Source of the DNA: Mesorhizobium sp.
Lineage (GTDB): Bacteria > Pseudomonadota > Alphaproteobacteria > Rhizobiales > Rhizobiaceae
Length of the DNA stretch: 64,000 nucleotides
Assembly (NCBI GenBank): GCA_004020645.1
Contig: SAQL01000001.1
Location: 461,176-525,175, forward strand
Direction: 5' to 3'
A program made the position numbers and the translations under genes. The notes beneath the pieces are model-generated. The model had not been told where the DNA came from and made no database searches. It saw only the letters and a program-made list of their open reading frames with translations. Shown one piece after another: positions 1 through 8,096 of this stretch (positions are counted from its first letter, which is position 1; every line of letters begins with the position of its first letter).

Positions 1-282
1 CTCGAAGGCATCGGTCGCGTGTCAGCCGCACGGCTCTTGGCCCGGTTTGGGCCTCTTGAACGGTTTCCTGACGACGTACTTGGCAGGCGTCACGCGACGG
101 CATTGCTGTTCAAGACCCTTGCTACGCTTCGAAGCGACGCGCCCACTTTCGAGGACGTCGACGAACTACGCTGGATGGGCGCAACGGATTCCTTCGCGGC
201 ATTTTGCGAGAAAGTATCGGAACCACGCCTCCTTGAGCGGGCCACCAAGGCCGCCGACAAGGTAGTGAGCTACTCGCAATAG
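1..282 (+). CDS. 5'-3' exonuclease, C-terminal part (H3TH domain), cut by window edge
   Basis: The frame is open from base 1 and ends at 282, giving 93 C-terminal residues. It begins with LEGIGRVSAARLLARFG, a helix-hairpin-helix of the kind found in the H3TH domain of PolI-type 5'-3' exonucleases and flap nucleases, where GIG-x(3)-A-x-LL contacts the DNA backbone. The nuclease active site would lie upstream, outside the window. A role in 5'-3' DNA degradation or flap removal is inferred from the family. The gene is convergent with the relaxase, whose stop is 24 bases away. It could be ICE cargo or backbone; the window does not show which. Confidence 0.7.
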   Translation, partial: LEGIGRVSAARLLARFGPLERFPDDVLGRRHATALLFKTLATLRSDAPTFEDVDELRWMGATDSFAAFCEKVSEPRLLERATKAADKVVSYSQ

Positions 283-305
283 CATCAGCCACTGGCCCCA
301 GTCGT

Positions 306-2045
306 TCATAAGCCGATCCCACGCTTACGATTGAAGTTCCAATCGACTCCTGCACCGCCACGGGCGATGCCCGATACGTGCTGACCGACCTTCCTTTCCA
401 ACGATGGTGTCCACGGCACGAGCTGGAAGCCCAAGCCGCCATCGATCATGGCGAACCTACCCGACGCCAGTGCAAATCGCTGGCGGTAGGTGCCCGAGAC
501 GTGTTCACCAGTTAACGCCTTGTTGAATGGACGGCCGAGTTCGGCCGCAAGCTTGTCGCCGAGCGCTTCAACCTCACGGCGCTGCAACGTGTCGAGAAGC
601 TTCCGCGCGAAGATCACCCTGGTGCCCTGGCGCCGCGCCAAGCCTTCCTCGACCAGATGCTCGGCGCGTCGGTCCATGGCGTGCTCTACTTCGGCTCCGA
701 AGCCGCCGTCGCCCAGCGTGACTGTACCGTGAGCGAGTGCCTGCCGGTCGAGCCAGGTGGCCCCGGTCGCCGAGACCTGGCGCTCGATGGGGAAGTCCGA
801 TCGAACCGCGATCGCCACCCGGCGCCGGCCTTGCGTGTCGGCGAAGCTGCGCAGTTCGACGATCGAGCCTGGCGCACTATCCCCGGCGGCATCAAGGTCG
901 GGGAGCCTGATGTGGTGGGCGCGGCCGTCGACACCATCGATCACGGCATACGCTGTCGCCTTGAGCTCATCGTCGAGCCCACGCTCGATCAGGCGCCCTA
1001 TGATCGGTTCCTGCATGTCCTCGCCGGCAAGGACGAAACTGGCAGCGCCGCGCTCGATACCGGCTTCGGCCAAGCCGCGATGAATGCGCTTGATAATGTC
1101 GCCGCGCTCGCCCAATTCGCGCAGGGTTGCTTCCGCTTCATCGGACATGAACCATTGGCCCTGGCCGACCTGTTGAGCGACACCGAGACGTTCTAAGGTA
1201 CGGAGTCGGCCGACTTTGACTGTGTGGTAATCATCCGGCTGCTCGCTGGCCCGTGGAGCGAGATCGATGATGCCGGTGCGTTGGCCATCGCGCTTGAGCT
1301 GCCGGTCAAGATTGGTCCAGCGTTCCGCCTCGACCTGACGCTCGAGCGTGTGGCGAATATTCTGATCGGTGCGCGGCCCGAGTTCCTGTGTGATGAGATC
1401 GCGTGCCCGGTCGCGCATGCCCTCTTTGATGTAATCGCGCGCGATTACGAGATTCTCGCCGTCGTCGCGCTGGCCGCGAACGATCAGATGGACGTGTGGG
1501 TGTTCCGTGTTCCAGTGATCTACGGCGACCCAATCGAGCTTTGTATCGAGGTCCCTCTCCATCTGCGCGACGAGATCGCGGGTGAACGCTCTGAGATCGG
1601 ACATCTCGAGCGCGTCGTCCGGCGAGACGATGAAGCGGAAGTGATGCCGGTCGTCCTTGCAACGATCGGAGAAGGCCTCGGCATCCGCCTCTTCTGTTTC
1701 GGGACCGAAGAGCCTGGCCTTCTCTCCGTCCCGGGTGACACCCTCGCGGCTGAGATAAGCGAGATGCGTCGGCAGATTCCCGCCGCGCAGGTTCATGCGG
1801 ACGACGCGCGCCTTGATCACGGCGCCGCGCGAGCGCGCCGTTAGCAGCCGGTTGGCCTGGACCGATGCACGCTGGCCGCGGCCAAAGCGCGAGCGGTTGC
1901 CGGGCCCGATCCTTCCCTGTCGGGAGACTGAGCCGCCGGCCTTTTGTGCAGCGGCAAGTGCCTGGGCGATGAAGGGTCGTGCGCGTTGCGCCTTGCTCGA
2001 GCGGATGCGGCCAGGGCGGATGCGGAACTTTCGTTGCTCGCTCAT
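306..2045 (-). CDS. VirD2-like relaxase with DUF3363 (RlxS-type)
   Basis: This 579-residue protein should nick the ICE transfer origin and pilot the strand into the recipient. Residues about 75-240 form the mobilisation-nuclease domain. The metal-binding histidines are visible in EHPHVHLIVRG (His182, His184 and His186), following VAVDHWNT. The C-terminal half matches the DUF3363 region that accompanies relaxases of ICEMlSym-type elements. The start is the ATG at 2045, with CGGAG about 8 bases upstream; an in-frame upstream extension to 2147 looks non-coding. It is the last gene seen of the minus-strand transfer operon. A coupling protein and trb genes would be expected outside the window. The frame is intact, unlike parA in the same operon. 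Confidence 0.9.
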   Translation of the reverse strand: MSEQRKFRIRPGRIRSSKAQRARPFIAQALAAAQKAGGSVSRQGRIGPGNRSRFGRGQRASVQANRLLTARSRGAVIKARVVRMNLRGGNLPTHLAYLSREGVTRDGEKARLFGPETEEADAEAFSDRCKDDRHHFRFIVSPDDALEMSDLRAFTRDLVAQMERDLDTKLDWVAVDHWNTEHPHVHLIVRGQRDDGENLVIARDYIKEGMRDRARDLITQELGPRTDQNIRHTLERQVEAERWTNLDRQLKRDGQRTGIIDLAPRASEQPDDYHTVKVGRLRTLERLGVAQQVGQGQWFMSDEAEATLRELGERGDIIKRIHRGLAEAGIERGAASFVLAGEDMQEPIIGRLIERGLDDELKATAYAVIDGVDGRAHHIRLPDLDAAGDSAPGSIVELRSFADTQGRRRVAIAVRSDFPIERQVSATGATWLDRQALAHGTVTLGDGGFGAEVEHAMDRRAEHLVEEGLARRQGTRVIFARKLLDTLQRREVEALGDKLAAELGRPFNKALTGEHVSGTYRQRFALASGRFAMIDGGLGFQLVPWTPSLERKVGQHVSGIARGGAGVDWNFNRKRGIGL

Positions 2046-2295
2046 CGCCGAGGCTCCGCACATCGCGCTATGGTGCTGAAACTGCTGATGAAGTGCCGGT
2101 CTCGCGATGCGGACGCCAAAGGCGCACTTCTCAAGAATGTCTCGCAAGCCCTTGAAATATAACCTCCCAACCGCAGCGCACCTCGCGCCCCTTTATCCTG
2201 CCATCCCCCGGTTGCTGCTGTGGCTATCCACCTGCGCACCCTCCATACTGCGCAGCGGTTCGCCGTGATGCGAAAGGGCAGTCCGGTGCTCATGG

Positions 2296-3051
2296 CTACG
2301 AATCCACGGCGGATCTGGCGCCGAAAATGCCGTCGGAAGGTGGTGGCGCTGCGTCATCACCGTGCTGCGGTTCCGCTGTCGCCTCTGCGTCGTTGTGACT
2401 GTCAAGTTGCAGTGAACCGGCGGGAGCGACGCCACCGGCTGGCCCGATAAAGAGCGGTGCGTCGCGCCAATCGGTGGGTCGCGGCGGGATCTCGGTCCTT
2501 TTGGGCAACGGGGTACCGCCGAGCAGCGGGGCGACCTTGGCGACATAGTCGCGGGTCTCGGCCGGTAACGGGCGGCCGGTCGAGAGATGCTCATCGTAGC
2601 GACCGGGGCCGGCATTGTATGCTGCCAGCATCGCGCCGACATTGCCGTAGCGATCGAGCATTGCCCGCAGATGGGCGGTGCCCGCGAAGATGTTGTCGCG
2701 CGGATCAAACGGGTCGTCGCCAAGTCGATGATGCGCGCGCAAGTCGTCCCAGGTGTCGGACATGATCTGCATCAGGCCCATCGCGCCAGCGGAGGAGATG
2801 GCGCCAATGTCTTGCGCGCTCTCAGCGTCGAGGACGGCGCGTATCCAAGACTCGGAAATGCGGAAGCGCCGGGACGCTTCCGCAATGTGGTCGGCGAACC
2901 GGTGGTTGGGGACAGACCCCGCGACGGGCATGTTCTGCGCGAGCGCTGCGGGCGCGAGCGCGACGACGAACAGGCCGGAAAGGAAAAGGATGGCGACACG
3001 GCAGCGTGTACCATGCCGCCGGAGGGTATCACCGGTGCGGTGTCGGGGCAT
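2296..3051 (-). CDS. Lytic transglycosylase (VirB1-like)
   Basis: This 251-residue exported protein has a signal peptide at about residues 1-38 (hydrophobic ILFLSGLFVVALAPAALA, cleavage near ALAQ). A SLT-type lysozyme fold follows. The catalytic glutamate is in AVLDAES (Glu77), then SSAGAMGLMQIM and, further on, AAYNAGPGRY, the family's conserved blocks. It should cleave periplasmic peptidoglycan to let the conjugation channel through. It sits between the relaxase and a DUF736 gene, with 3 bases to the latter's stop, as expected of a transfer operon. The C-terminal 70 residues are proline-rich and look disordered. Confidence 0.9.
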   Translation of the reverse strand: MPRHRTGDTLRRHGTRCRVAILFLSGLFVVALAPAALAQNMPVAGSVPNHRFADHIAEASRRFRISESWIRAVLDAESAQDIGAISSAGAMGLMQIMSDTWDDLRAHHRLGDDPFDPRDNIFAGTAHLRAMLDRYGNVGAMLAAYNAGPGRYDEHLSTGRPLPAETRDYVAKVAPLLGGTPLPKRTEIPPRPTDWRDAPLFIGPAGGVAPAGSLQLDSHNDAEATAEPQHGDDAAPPPSDGIFGARSAVDS

Positions 3052-3054
3052 GGT

Positions 3055-3402
3055 TCAGTCCTGCGGCCTGTCCTGATCGTCGCGCTTCTTTGGGCGCGTC
3101 CAATGCAGGCCCCAGTCGCGGCCATTCTCATCCGACTGGAACAGGCGGGCGCGGATCGGGTGTGCAAGTGAGGGATCGTCGAGGATGACCGAGATGTAGG
3201 TGCCGGCGCGGTCGCCGGTCTGAAGCCAGCCAGCGCCGATCTCGATGCCGTCTTCGTCGCCGAGGCGGATGCGGTAGTCCGGCGCGTTCTCGACTTCGGC
3301 ATTGTCGGCTGGGACGAAGACGATGGTGACATTGAGCGAGGGCGTACGGATACGCCCCGAATAGCCTGCCTGTGTCCGGGTGAATTGACCGGTCTGTGCC
3401 AT
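3055..3402 (-). CDS. DUF736 family protein (first copy)
   Basis: A 115-residue small protein starting MAQTGQFTRTQAGYSGRIRT, with strand-rich segments and GAGWLQTGD and LDDPSLAHPIRARLF, typical of DUF736. The start is the ATG at 3402, with AAGGAAC just upstream. DUF736 genes are recurrent in rhizobial plasmids and ICEs beside transfer and partition genes; the molecular role is unknown to me. A divergent second copy lies at 8097-8423, with related motifs (KLDDPSFTAPIYANLF). This copy ends in a basic, polar tail (WTRPKKRDDQDRPQD). Confidence 0.85.
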   Translation of the reverse strand: MAQTGQFTRTQAGYSGRIRTPSLNVTIVFVPADNAEVENAPDYRIRLGDEDGIEIGAGWLQTGDRAGTYISVILDDPSLAHPIRARLFQSDENGRDWGLHWTRPKKRDDQDRPQD

Positions 3403-3433
3403 GGAAGAGTTCCTTCTGGCGGTGGGGAGGGGA

Positions 3434-3991
3434 TCAGGGGGCGTCTGCCGGGTCGGCGGCGTGCCAGTGGAAGCGGCCTGCGCCATCCGCGTCGGTCCAG
3501 AGTGGAAGCGCGCGAGCGACAATGCTGGTGACGGGAAGCGGCCCGAAATAGCGGCCGTCGAGGCTGTCGGGCATGTCCCAGTTCATGAGGAAGATCTCGC
3601 CGTAGGCGAGCCTCCGGCAGCCTTGCCAGGAGGGCAGGGGACGGCCGAGGCTGTCCTTCTCGCGCGCTTCGCCCCAGGCGTGGTCGAACGCGATGATGGT
3701 CGCCCCGCGGCGGCAGACACTGGCGCCGGCGAGCGCCAGTACGCGCTTGATCAGCGGCACGCCACGCGCGAGATAGCGGCGTTTTGCAAGAAAGGCGGCC
3801 AACGGCTCGGGCGGTGTGACGACGACGTAGTCGCCGATATCGAGGCGCTCAACGGGTGCCAGTCGATAGAGCCCGATCGGCACGCTGGCGGACGCGTTCC
3901 AGATGAACGCCGGGGCGTAGTTTAGCCAGGCCGGCGCCGTGACGAGCGTGGACGCGGCCAGCATGGTCGTGATGATCGCGCGCCGGCTCAT
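3434..3991 (-). CDS. traF: TraF-like S26 conjugal signal peptidase
   Basis: A 185-residue protein with an N-terminal membrane or signal segment (residues about 5-27) and an S26 signal-peptidase fold. Ser36 in ASVPIGLYRL is the expected nucleophile and Lys82 in LIKRVLALAG the general base; both are in place. TraF peptidases process and cyclise the pilin of IncP/Trb-type mating systems in the periplasm. The start is the ATG at 3991, overlapping the stop of the DUF2840 gene as ATGA, so translational coupling is likely. The position in the operon agrees with traF upstream of the relaxase in ICEMlSym-like elements. Confidence 0.88.
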   Translation of the reverse strand: MSRRAIITTMLAASTLVTAPAWLNYAPAFIWNASASVPIGLYRLAPVERLDIGDYVVVTPPEPLAAFLAKRRYLARGVPLIKRVLALAGASVCRRGATIIAFDHAWGEAREKDSLGRPLPSWQGCRRLAYGEIFLMNWDMPDSLDGRYFGPLPVTSIVARALPLWTDADGAGRFHWHAADPADAP

Positions 3992-4506
3992 TGCTCCACC
4001 CTCCGGCGCCTGACCCATGCTGCGTGCCGGTCGACGTCATAGGCGCGCGGCTCGAGGCCGGCAGTGATGCGGTGGCTTACGTGACGCCAGTGGTCAGCGG
4101 CGACGTCGCAGGCATCGATCCCGAGCGCTTCGATCGCATCGATGATCTCGAGCACTCGAGCGACCTTCGGCCAGCCCTCGAGCTTGAGCAGGATGTCGCC
4201 GCCGGGGCGGACGAAGGGCAGCGTCTGGAACGGCTCGCCGCCATCAATTGCGCGCACGATGTCGATGCGTGACAGCACCGTGCCGTAGTCATTGGCGGCC
4301 CACCGGACGAAGGCGAAGACGGCGCCGGGCGCGAAGCCGACGAGGCGGCGATGCCAATCGAGACGCTGTTCGCAGGTCTGCCGACCGAACCTTATCCAGT
4401 ATTCGATCCGCTTCTCGCGCCAGGTCAATTCGACCAGTGTGGTGAAGGGTGGCGCCCCGTCCACGGCCGGCCGCATACTCAATGGCATGGAGGCACGCCT
4501 TGTCAT
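3988..4506 (-). CDS. DUF2840 domain protein
   Basis: A 172-residue soluble protein containing TTLVELTWREKRIEYWIRFG and later DYGTVLSRIDIVRA and LPFVRPGGDILLKLEGW, the pattern of DUF2840. This family is found almost only next to traF and parA in alphaproteobacterial mobile elements. Its function is not known. Both ends are coupled by four-base ATGA overlaps, to the ribbon-helix-helix gene upstream (4503-4506) and traF downstream (3988-3991), so it belongs to the transfer operon. Confidence 0.82.
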   Translation of the reverse strand: MTRRASMPLSMRPAVDGAPPFTTLVELTWREKRIEYWIRFGRQTCEQRLDWHRRLVGFAPGAVFAFVRWAANDYGTVLSRIDIVRAIDGGEPFQTLPFVRPGGDILLKLEGWPKVARVLEIIDAIEALGIDACDVAADHWRHVSHRITAGLEPRAYDVDRHAAWVRRRRVEQ

Positions 4507-4754
4507 TTGGCGCCTCCGTCGTCGTCGGCAAACTCGCGGGCAAGTAGTTCGCGCAGCATGTCGGCGACCGTCATTCCGCGCTGGAAGGCGGCGACCTTGA
4601 TGCGCCCTCGCTGTTCGGGCGTTACGTCGATGGTGAGGCGTGCGGTGAAGCCGGAAGCGACGGCGCCGCGCTGCGGCTTAACCGCGGACTTGATCCAGCG
4701 ATCAGGGTCGCCGGGACGGGAGGCGAATCCGTGCTTGGCGGTCCGACCGGTCAT
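4503..4754 (-). CDS. Ribbon-helix-helix protein (ParG-like partner of ParA)
   Basis: An 83-residue protein whose C-terminal 50 residues read as a beta strand (ARLTIDVTPEQRGRIKVAA) followed by two helices (GMTVADMLRELLAREF), a ribbon-helix-helix DNA-binding fold. The first 35 residues are basic and probably flexible. Small RHH proteins encoded directly after parA usually bind the partition site and regulate the operon; that role is inferred from position. It starts at 4754, overlapping the parA stop as ATGA, and it overlaps DUF2840 in the same way. It stays intact although its parA partner is broken. Confidence 0.75.
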   Translation of the reverse strand: MTGRTAKHGFASRPGDPDRWIKSAVKPQRGAVASGFTARLTIDVTPEQRGRIKVAAFQRGMTVADMLRELLAREFADDDGGAK

Positions 4755-4928
4755 GGCGCGACAGGTCCGATGCGCAGGCGGTCGATCTCGGCCGCCAGCG
4801 CCGAGCCTTGCGGGTCGGCATCGACCAGGGTGACGCGCCTGCCGCGGCGTGCCCATTCTCCCGCGAGATGCAGCGCCAGCGTCGTCTTGCCGACGCCCGC
4901 CCTTCTGGTTGAGGAGGGCGACGATCAT
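4751..4928 (-). pseudogene. parA: parA remnant: +1 frameshift and large internal deletion
   Basis: The start MIVALLNQKGG is the deviant Walker A beginning of a small plasmid-type ParA ATPase. One extra base in the G run (plus-strand C run 4896-4900) throws the frame off. Correcting it gives VGKTTLALHLAGEWARRG and then VDADPQGSAL. The sequence then jumps to AAEIDRLRIGPVAP and a stop, which looks like the family's C-terminus. The whole central part of a roughly 210-residue ATPase is missing, so about 58 codons remain. The gene overlaps repA upstream and the RHH gene downstream, so the operon layout was kept when the deletion occurred. Even without the frameshift the product would lack an ATPase core. 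Confidence 0.8.
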
Positions 4929-5980
4929 GGGCCGTTCCTCCGGCGGGAGGGACCGGAAGTGGACGGGTTATCCCCGGAACGCGCTTCCAAATAATAAGAT
5001 TTAGATTCTTCTTTAGAGTCTTTACGGGAGCGATTCCGGTCGTTGGGCCAAAGACTTAAATGAGGTTCCTGCGCCTGAAGTACAGATAGGTTTGCGCCTG
5101 ATGTACGGATACCGGATGCGCCTGATGTACGGATATCCGGCGAAGTTACGCACAGCTTTTCCACAGGGCTGATGTGGATAAGTTCGGGACGGCCCGAACG
5201 GTGTTCCATGGCGAGCAAATAGCCGGGGAGCGGCTGGCGTCGTGCGATGGCGCGGATGTCGATGGCGAAGTCGGAATAGCGCGCGAGCGATCCGCTCTTG
5301 GCATGGAGATGGCGCAATTCGAAGCGCCAGCCGGCAGCTTGCCGACCGGCGTGCTTGCGAGCGATGCGATAGAGCCAGCGCTCGATGCCACCGGTCAGTG
5401 CGAAGTAGTCGGGATCGATGGCAAGGACCAGGCGGCGGTCGATGATGCCCTGATAGAGCCATTCGGGCAGGACGAATTCCATGCCCTCGACGCGGCCACT
5501 CCGCGTCGCGAGTTCCTCCCATTCGTTGATCCACGAGAATTGCTGGCGCCGCCATTGCTCGCCTTGGCGGATCGTCGTGCGGATCACGGTCGACTGGAGG
5601 CGGGTGAGCGCGCCCTTGAGAAGGAAGTAGCTGCGGGCGCCGGTGGTGCGGCCGATGGCGTTGAGGAGTTGATAGGGCGTGAAGCGGAAGAAGCGTGAGG
5701 TGGGGAGGCCGCGGTCCTGCGCGGCCAGAATCTGGCTCGCCGCCCAGATCAAAACGTCTGCGTCCCAGATGGTCGCCATGCCATGTTCGGCGACGGCATA
5801 GACCTGCAACTCTACGTCGCCCGCCTTGTAGTGGATCGGCGCGACCCGGCGCGACTTGGAGAGGGAGAAGAACGGGTGTGCCATCAGATCGCGGTGGTCG
5901 CGCGGCGGTACGTCGCCGCTCAGTGCGTCGAAGGGATCGAGATGAGCGCGTTCGCTGCGCTGGCGGGGAAATGCCGTCAT
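4925..5980 (-). CDS. repA: RepA-type replication initiator
   Basis: A 351-residue replication initiator of the RPA family, with segments characteristic of plasmid RepA: HPFFSLSKSRR, ADVLIWAASQI, FTPYQLLNAIGR and ALTRLQSTVIRTTI (winged-helix region). The last 60 residues are polar and repetitive (DIRTSGASGIRTSGANLS). In an integrated element it is probably used for transient plasmid-like replication after excision, as proposed for rep-par modules in other ICEs. It lies immediately downstream of the excisionase-like gene (11-base gap) and overlaps parA by ATGA. Confidence 0.85.
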   Translation of the reverse strand: MTAFPRQRSERAHLDPFDALSGDVPPRDHRDLMAHPFFSLSKSRRVAPIHYKAGDVELQVYAVAEHGMATIWDADVLIWAASQILAAQDRGLPTSRFFRFTPYQLLNAIGRTTGARSYFLLKGALTRLQSTVIRTTIRQGEQWRRQQFSWINEWEELATRSGRVEGMEFVLPEWLYQGIIDRRLVLAIDPDYFALTGGIERWLYRIARKHAGRQAAGWRFELRHLHAKSGSLARYSDFAIDIRAIARRQPLPGYLLAMEHRSGRPELIHISPVEKLCVTSPDIRTSGASGIRTSGANLSVLQAQEPHLSLWPNDRNRSRKDSKEESKSYYLEARSGDNPSTSGPSRRRNGP

Positions 5981-5991
5981 CGGATCACCGC

Positions 5992-6246
5992 TCAGCGTGC
6001 TTCGACGCGGCGGGCCGGATGAACGGTTCCGACGCCCGGATCAGAGGTGGACGTCTTGGTGCCGCGGTCGGCCCAGGCCTGCAGATCCTCGAGGGCATAG
6101 ACCACGCGGCCGCCGAGCTTTCGATAGGCGGGTCCGGTGCCGTAAGTGCGATGCTTCTCGAGTGTTCGGTCGGAGAGCCCGAGGAAGCGTGCAGCCTCGG
6201 GTGTTCTGAGATAGCGCGGCGGCATGCCGGCGGTATTGGAAGTCAT
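5992..6246 (-). CDS. Excisionase-like helix-turn-helix protein (RdfS-like position)
   Basis: An 84-residue MerR/AlpA-type winged HTH protein: RYLRTPEAARFLGLSDRTLE is the helix-turn-helix, followed by YRKLGGRVVYALEDLQAWA, the wing of HTH_17 excisionases. Small proteins of this type act as recombination directionality factors or activators in ICEs. In ICEMlSym, RdfS is encoded at the head of the transfer operon and switched on by FseA; here the gene is likewise between an FseA-like gene and repA-traF-relaxase. The assignment as directionality factor for the dusA integrase is inference from this order. Confidence 0.8.
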   Translation of the reverse strand: MTSNTAGMPPRYLRTPEAARFLGLSDRTLEKHRTYGTGPAYRKLGGRVVYALEDLQAWADRGTKTSTSDPGVGTVHPARRVEAR

Positions 6247-6384
6247 GGTCGGGCCTCCGGGGTTTCATTGAGACCGCCGGATGCTGGCGGCGGATGAAGA
6301 CCACGGTGGCGAAGACTGTTGCGCTGGGGGGATGAGGAAGTTTGAGGGGCGAAGTTCCTCACCCCTCAACGCACCGCGCTTGGG

Positions 6385-7141
6385 CTATTCTTTCCGGCGA
6401 TGATGCAAGAGATGACGATAGCCGCCGGCGATCATGGCCCGGCCGTCCTTGACCAGGCCGATGACGCTCGCCCGCACGGAGGAGGTCTTCCACGGCTCGA
6501 AGGTTATGCGGTCCCGGCCGAAGATGACGCTGGCGATCTCGCGATAACTGGCACCGCTCCTGTGACCGTCGATTGCCTGGAGCATGTGCCGGTGCCGCCG
6601 CTTCTGCTGCGGTGTCAGCCGGCGGTCGTCAGGGACGGTCCGCCCCCTCAAAACGCGCAGAAGCCGTTCGAGTGCTTCGATCCTGTCGGGACCGTTCGCG
6701 TCAAGCGGTACGAGCGCGGCGAGGGGCGTCCCCGTCGGGACGCCGGGGAGCCGTACCAGGCGAACGGTCTGGCCGCCGGCCTTGAGGAGGAAATGCACGC
6801 CTTGCTCGTCCGCGCGCGGCGAGGTTTCGCGCAACTCGACAGAGAGGTTCCCGGCCGCCGGCACAATGGTTGGCGCGTGCGTGAGCAGTACGGCGCTCGT
6901 ATCGGCCTCGACCGACCAAAACACCGGACCCTCGCCAGCATTCAACGACGGCGGGACGAAAAAACTGCAGGCCCCATTTCTTATGGAGCTGATGCTTCAG
7001 GGAAGGATTGTCGGCGCTTGCGTAGTCCTGTTGGTAGTCGGGATTGCGCCTGAGCCATTCCCAGGCAAGGTCGGGAGAGTCGAGGCTATCCAGATAGTCA
7101 TAGGTCTCCGAAGACCGCCATTGGGAGGTGTCGGGCGTCAT
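6385..7141 (-). CDS. FseA-like regulator: DUF6499 + DUF2285 halves joined by a +1 frameshift
   Basis: The upstream frame starts at the ATG at 7141 (MTPDTSQWRSSETYDYLDSL) with EWLRRNPDYQQDY, the DUF6499 transcriptional-regulator domain. At KKWGLQFF the sense strand reads CAG TTT TTT CGT, a T6 run (plus-strand A run 6959-6964). A +1 step enters the second frame, continuing VPPSLNAGEGPVFW into a DUF2285 domain that ends at 6385 with GGYRHLLHHRRKE. Without the shift the first frame ends at 6701 with no recognisable domain. In ICEMlSym the excision activator FseA is made by low-frequency +1 ribosomal frameshifting joining the same two domain types. Programmed shift, mutation or sequencing error cannot be separated here; the position exactly at the domain boundary favours the first. 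Confidence 0.7.
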
Positions 7142-7248
7142 CGTGCTCCTCGTTGCCGCAACGTGGGGGCGGCAGCATCCCGAAAACATGACAGGCTGGG
7201 AAGACATTAAGGACGCACCAGGCGATGCGCTGAGCGCAACGCCTCGGT

Positions 7249-7512
7249 CTATTCGCGTCCATCGCGGAGCAGATGGCGGTAGCCATGCTGCGTCATCCAT
7301 CGGGCGCGAGCCAGATGGCTGTCGTGGACACGGCGCGCTCGCTCCGGCTCGACGTCGGGATCGATGTCGAAAATCACCGCGACCGCTTCACGCCAGTCTG
7401 CACCCTCGGTGGCAGCGTCGAGCACTCGCATGTAGAGCTTCATGTGCCCCCGATCGTAGTCGGTGAGCACCGGACTAGCTGGCGGCTCGTCCAGGAACTC
7501 CGAGCGTTTCAT
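7249..7512 (-). CDS. Small DUF2285 protein (QseM-like)
   Basis: An 87-residue single-domain DUF2285 protein. Its C-terminus ARWMTQHGYRHLLRDGRE mirrors the end of the FseA-like protein (AMIAGGYRHLLHHRRKE), and the middle WREAVAVIFDIDPDVEPERA parallels YREIASVIFGRDRITFEPW. In ICEMlSym the small DUF2285 protein QseM is an antiactivator that binds FseA and TraR. By family, size and adjacency this gene is a candidate for the same job, although I cannot show the interaction. It lies about 107 bases upstream of the FseA-like start, on the same strand. Confidence 0.7.
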   Translation of the reverse strand: MKRSEFLDEPPASPVLTDYDRGHMKLYMRVLDAATEGADWREAVAVIFDIDPDVEPERARRVHDSHLARARWMTQHGYRHLLRDGRE

Positions 7513-7642
7513 TTTCCTCCCTCACACCGGGACCTTGTATCCCGGAACAGGGGGGGTGTTATCAACGCCGCCATCTCATGGGCCAAAGACTGAAAAATGC
7601 TGCCGCATTCTAACAACGTCCCAGCGCTATCACAGGAAGTCT

Positions 7643-7903
7643 TCACGACTGTCTCTTGCTGCCCTGGTTCGCAGCATCCCGCATGAACATCACCCCGTCT
7701 CCCTTTTCCGTCGCCAGGAAAACGATGCCGTTCGCTTCGAGCGCGCGCCGCACTTGGTCTCGCGTTGATTCATACACGCGCAACCCGCTCTCGGATTCGA
7801 GGCGTTTCAGTGCGGTCAAAGATACGGCGGCCTCTTCTGCAAGCGTTTCCTGGCTCCAGCCAAGCAACGCTCGCGCGGCCCGTGATTGGCGGGCGGTGAT
7901 CAT
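7643..7903 (-). CDS. XRE-family HTH regulator
   Basis: An 86-residue protein with a classical Cro/C1 helix-turn-helix: ITARQSRAARALLGWSQETL, then AEEAAVSLTALKRLESE. The C-terminal 35 residues (RDQVRRALEANGIVFLA) form the short tail common in small plasmid regulators. The ATG at 7903 was chosen because it begins right at the HTH. It is upstream of, and on the same strand as, the QseM-like gene, so it may control the switch between integrated and transferring states. That role is inference. Confidence 0.8.
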   Translation of the reverse strand: MITARQSRAARALLGWSQETLAEEAAVSLTALKRLESESGLRVYESTRDQVRRALEANGIVFLATEKGDGVMFMRDAANQGSKRQS

Positions 7904-8048
7904 GCACTCGATCACCGCCACAAGGCGCGGCGCAGAAGCCAGAACTACGACTATAATAGTCGCTCTTAGACGGAATTCCACCCATAATCGTCAGCTCAAG
8001 GCGTTCCAACGGGAGCTTCACGCCGACTGATTCGGTCGTTCTTGGACT

Positions 8049-8082
8049 AAGAAAGGCCCCGCCCGGATCAGCCGGGCGGGGC
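8049..8082 (-). terminator. Intrinsic terminator after the second DUF736 gene
   Basis: An 11-base-pair perfect stem (plus-strand arms 8056-8066 and 8072-8082, GCCCCGCCCGG against its complement) with a 5-base loop is followed, on the minus strand, by CTTTCTT. It lies 14 bases past the DUF736 stop. Confidence 0.8.
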
Positions 8083-8096
8083 GCTTGCTCCGCGCC

